Part shown: piece by piece, positions 62,684 to 64,000 of the stretch
Layout of the letters: each line of letters starts with the position of its first letter
Position numbering within the stretch: the first letter of the stretch is position 1
NCBI RefSeq assembly: GCF_004327355.1
Contig: NZ_QJUM01000003.1
Coordinates: 124,001 to 188,000, forward strand
Length of the DNA: 64,000 nt
Direction: 5' to 3'
Source: Phytopseudomonas dryadis
GTDB taxonomy: Bacteria > Pseudomonadota > Gammaproteobacteria > Pseudomonadales > Pseudomonadaceae
Notes under the pieces: generated by a model
What the model saw: only the letters and a program-made list of their open reading frames with translations
What the model was told of the DNA's origin: nothing
The model's database searches: none
Program-made: the position numbers and the translations under genes

Positions 62684-64000
62684 ATGATGGAAAACACCCT
62701 GAAATTCTATATCGATGGCCGCTGGGTAACGCCCGCTGGCGATACGCGACTGTCTGTGCTGAACCCGGCCACCGAACAGGCATTCGCCCGGATCGCCATG
62801 GGCAACCAGGCGGATGTGGATGCCGCGGTCCTGGCTGCCAGGCGCGCGTTCCCGGCCTTTGCCCGCACATCGCCGGATGAGCGGAAAATCCTGCTCGAGC
62901 AGATTCTCGACGTCTTCATGCAACGCTATGACGAAATTGCCGAGGCCATCATGGCCGAAGTGGGAGCGCCGCGAAGCCTGGCCTACGAATGGCAGGCCGG
63001 CATCGGCAAACGCCACCTGCAACAGTTGCTGCGAACCCTGGACACCTTTGCCTTCCAAAAGAGCACCGGCAATACCCTGATCAATCTGGAGCCGGTGGGC
63101 GTGGCGGCGCTGATAACCCCCTGGAACTGGCCCATCAACCAGATCGTCTGCAAGGTCGCACCGGCCCTGGCCGCTGGTTGCACCATGGTGCTCAAGCCCA
63201 GCGAAATCGCGCCGCTGAATGCCCTGTTGTTTGCCGAAGTCATGCACGAAGCCGGCGTCCCCGCCGGGGTGTTCAACCTGATCAATGGCGACGGGCCGAC
63301 AGTGGGCGCCGCCCTGGCGGCCCATCCCGACGTGGACATGGTGTCGTTCACCGGCTCGACCCGCGCCGGGGTCGAGGTCGCTCGCCTGGCGGCCCCCACG
63401 GTCAAACGGGTGCACCAGGAGCTGGGCGGCAAATCGGCGAATATCCTGCTCGACGATGTCGACCTGGAAAAGGCCGTGACGGCCGGCGTCAACGCCTGTT
63501 TCGGCAACAGTGGGCAGTCCTGCAATGCGCCGACCCGCATGCTGGTGCCCGCAGCGCTGCAGGATCAGGCAGTGCGGATCGCCCGCCGCGCGGCCCTCGC
63601 CCACCAGGTCGGCGCGCCGAGCGACCCGCAATCGACCCTCGGTCCCGTCATCAGCCAGCGGCAGTTCCAGGCCATCCAGCGGATGATCTCGATTGGCATC
63701 GAAGAAGGCGCACAGCTTGTCTGCGGCGGATTGGGCAGGCCAGAGGGACTGCAGCATGGCTATTACGTGAAGCCGACGGTATTCGCCGCAGTGACGCCGG
63801 ACATGACCATCGCCCGGGAAGAAATCTTCGGCCCGGTGCTGGTGATGCAGTCCTATCACGACGATGAGCACGCCGTGGCCCTGGCCAATGACAGCCCGTT
63901 CGGCCTGGCCGGTTACATCCAGTCGCCCGACCTGCAACGGGCTCGGAGGATTGCCTTGCAGCTACGGGTCGGCGGCGTGTACATCAACCATCCCGACTGG
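62684..64000 (+). CDS. Aldehyde dehydrogenase (partial, cut by window end)
   Basis: The reading frame is open from ATG 62684 (ATG 62687 is an equal alternative) through the last base of the window, giving 439 residues; about 35-50 more are expected. General base E246 lies in HQELGGKSA and catalytic C280 in GNSGQSCNAPTR. The NAD-binding segment reads LITPWNWPINQIVCK, and FTGSTRAGVEV and EEIFGPVLVMQ are normal. It oxidises an aldehyde to an acid. Divergent LysR regulation and the amine-oxidase neighbours suggest the aldehyde comes from amine oxidation. Confidence 0.9.
   Translation, partial: MMENTLKFYIDGRWVTPAGDTRLSVLNPATEQAFARIAMGNQADVDAAVLAARRAFPAFARTSPDERKILLEQILDVFMQRYDEIAEAIMAEVGAPRSLAYEWQAGIGKRHLQQLLRTLDTFAFQKSTGNTLINLEPVGVAALITPWNWPINQIVCKVAPALAAGCTMVLKPSEIAPLNALLFAEVMHEAGVPAGVFNLINGDGPTVGAALAAHPDVDMVSFTGSTRAGVEVARLAAPTVKRVHQELGGKSANILLDDVDLEKAVTAGVNACFGNSGQSCNAPTRMLVPAALQDQAVRIARRAALAHQVGAPSDPQSTLGPVISQRQFQAIQRMISIGIEEGAQLVCGGLGRPEGLQHGYYVKPTVFAAVTPDMTIAREEIFGPVLVMQSYHDDEHAVALANDSPFGLAGYIQSPDLQRARRIALQLRVGGVYINHPDW

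Overview
The window looks like one continuous piece of a Pseudomonas-type gammaproteobacterial chromosome. It is GC-rich and densely coding. UbiX, Mpl, inorganic pyrophosphatase, the ActP pair and the polyamine/GABA enzymes all read as Pseudomonas proteins; this is from memory, because no search was possible. I found no rRNA, tRNA, CRISPR array, prophage or intact insertion sequence. Four copies of a palindromic intergenic repeat, one MITE-like element and two decayed transposase remnants are present.

Layout. (1) 1-8.5 kb: fatty-acid and acetate metabolism (acyl-CoA synthetase, YjcH/ActP acetate uptake, acyl-CoA dehydrogenase, thiolase), then a YbaK deacylase and a D-2-hydroxyacid dehydrogenase. 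(2) 8.6-20.4 kb: housekeeping genes (YceK-like lipoprotein, ubiX, mpl, GNAT, mtfA, ppa) interrupted by a sulfate-ester scavenging cluster (sulfatase, TonB receptor, LysR regulator, sulfonate-type binding protein, TauD/AtsK dioxygenase). (3) 20.4-25.9 kb: a small amine-catabolism island (AraC-type regulator, PuuB-like oxidase, PotF-like binding protein, cupin, aldo/keto reductase) bracketed by an IS3-type and an IS481-type transposase relic. (4) 25.9-31.3 kb: two head-to-head two-component systems. (5) 31.6-45.1 kb: a Tad/Flp-type pilus locus of non-standard composition. (6) 45.4-54.0 kb: a polyamine/GABA operon (ABC transporter, gabD, gabT, a HAD-like protein lacking its catalytic residues, Lrp regulator). 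(7) 54.4-64 kb: a second amine module (XRE-cupin regulator, polar amino-acid ABC transporter, PuuB-like oxidase), a convergent operon of HAD dehalogenase, oxidase and bicupin, and a LysR gene divergent from an aldehyde dehydrogenase that runs off the end.

The most unusual part is the Tad locus and the regulators next to it. Five proteins carry a class III prepilin-like G|Q-x-M-x-E-[YF] or near-identical N-terminus. The CpaB homologue is more than twice normal length, because about 370 residues of 21 short D-x-x-G-x-x-I-G repeats follow the usual domain; similar repeats occur in a neighbouring pseudopilin. The TadA ATPase has an N-terminal FHA-like domain. No TadZ/CpaE and no prepilin peptidase are present. 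An identical 16-bp sequence containing a perfect AGTCC-N4-GGACT palindrome lies upstream of the adjacent response-regulator gene and again between the kinase gene and the pilin gene. That suggests the two-component system and the pilus share an operator.

Regions 3, 6 and 7 repeat one theme: a periplasmic binding protein, a PuuB-like FAD amine oxidase, a cupin, and an aldehyde dehydrogenase or transaminase, each under its own regulator (AraC, Lrp, XRE-cupin, LysR). This suggests a soil or aquatic organism equipped to use several polyamines or amines as carbon and nitrogen sources.
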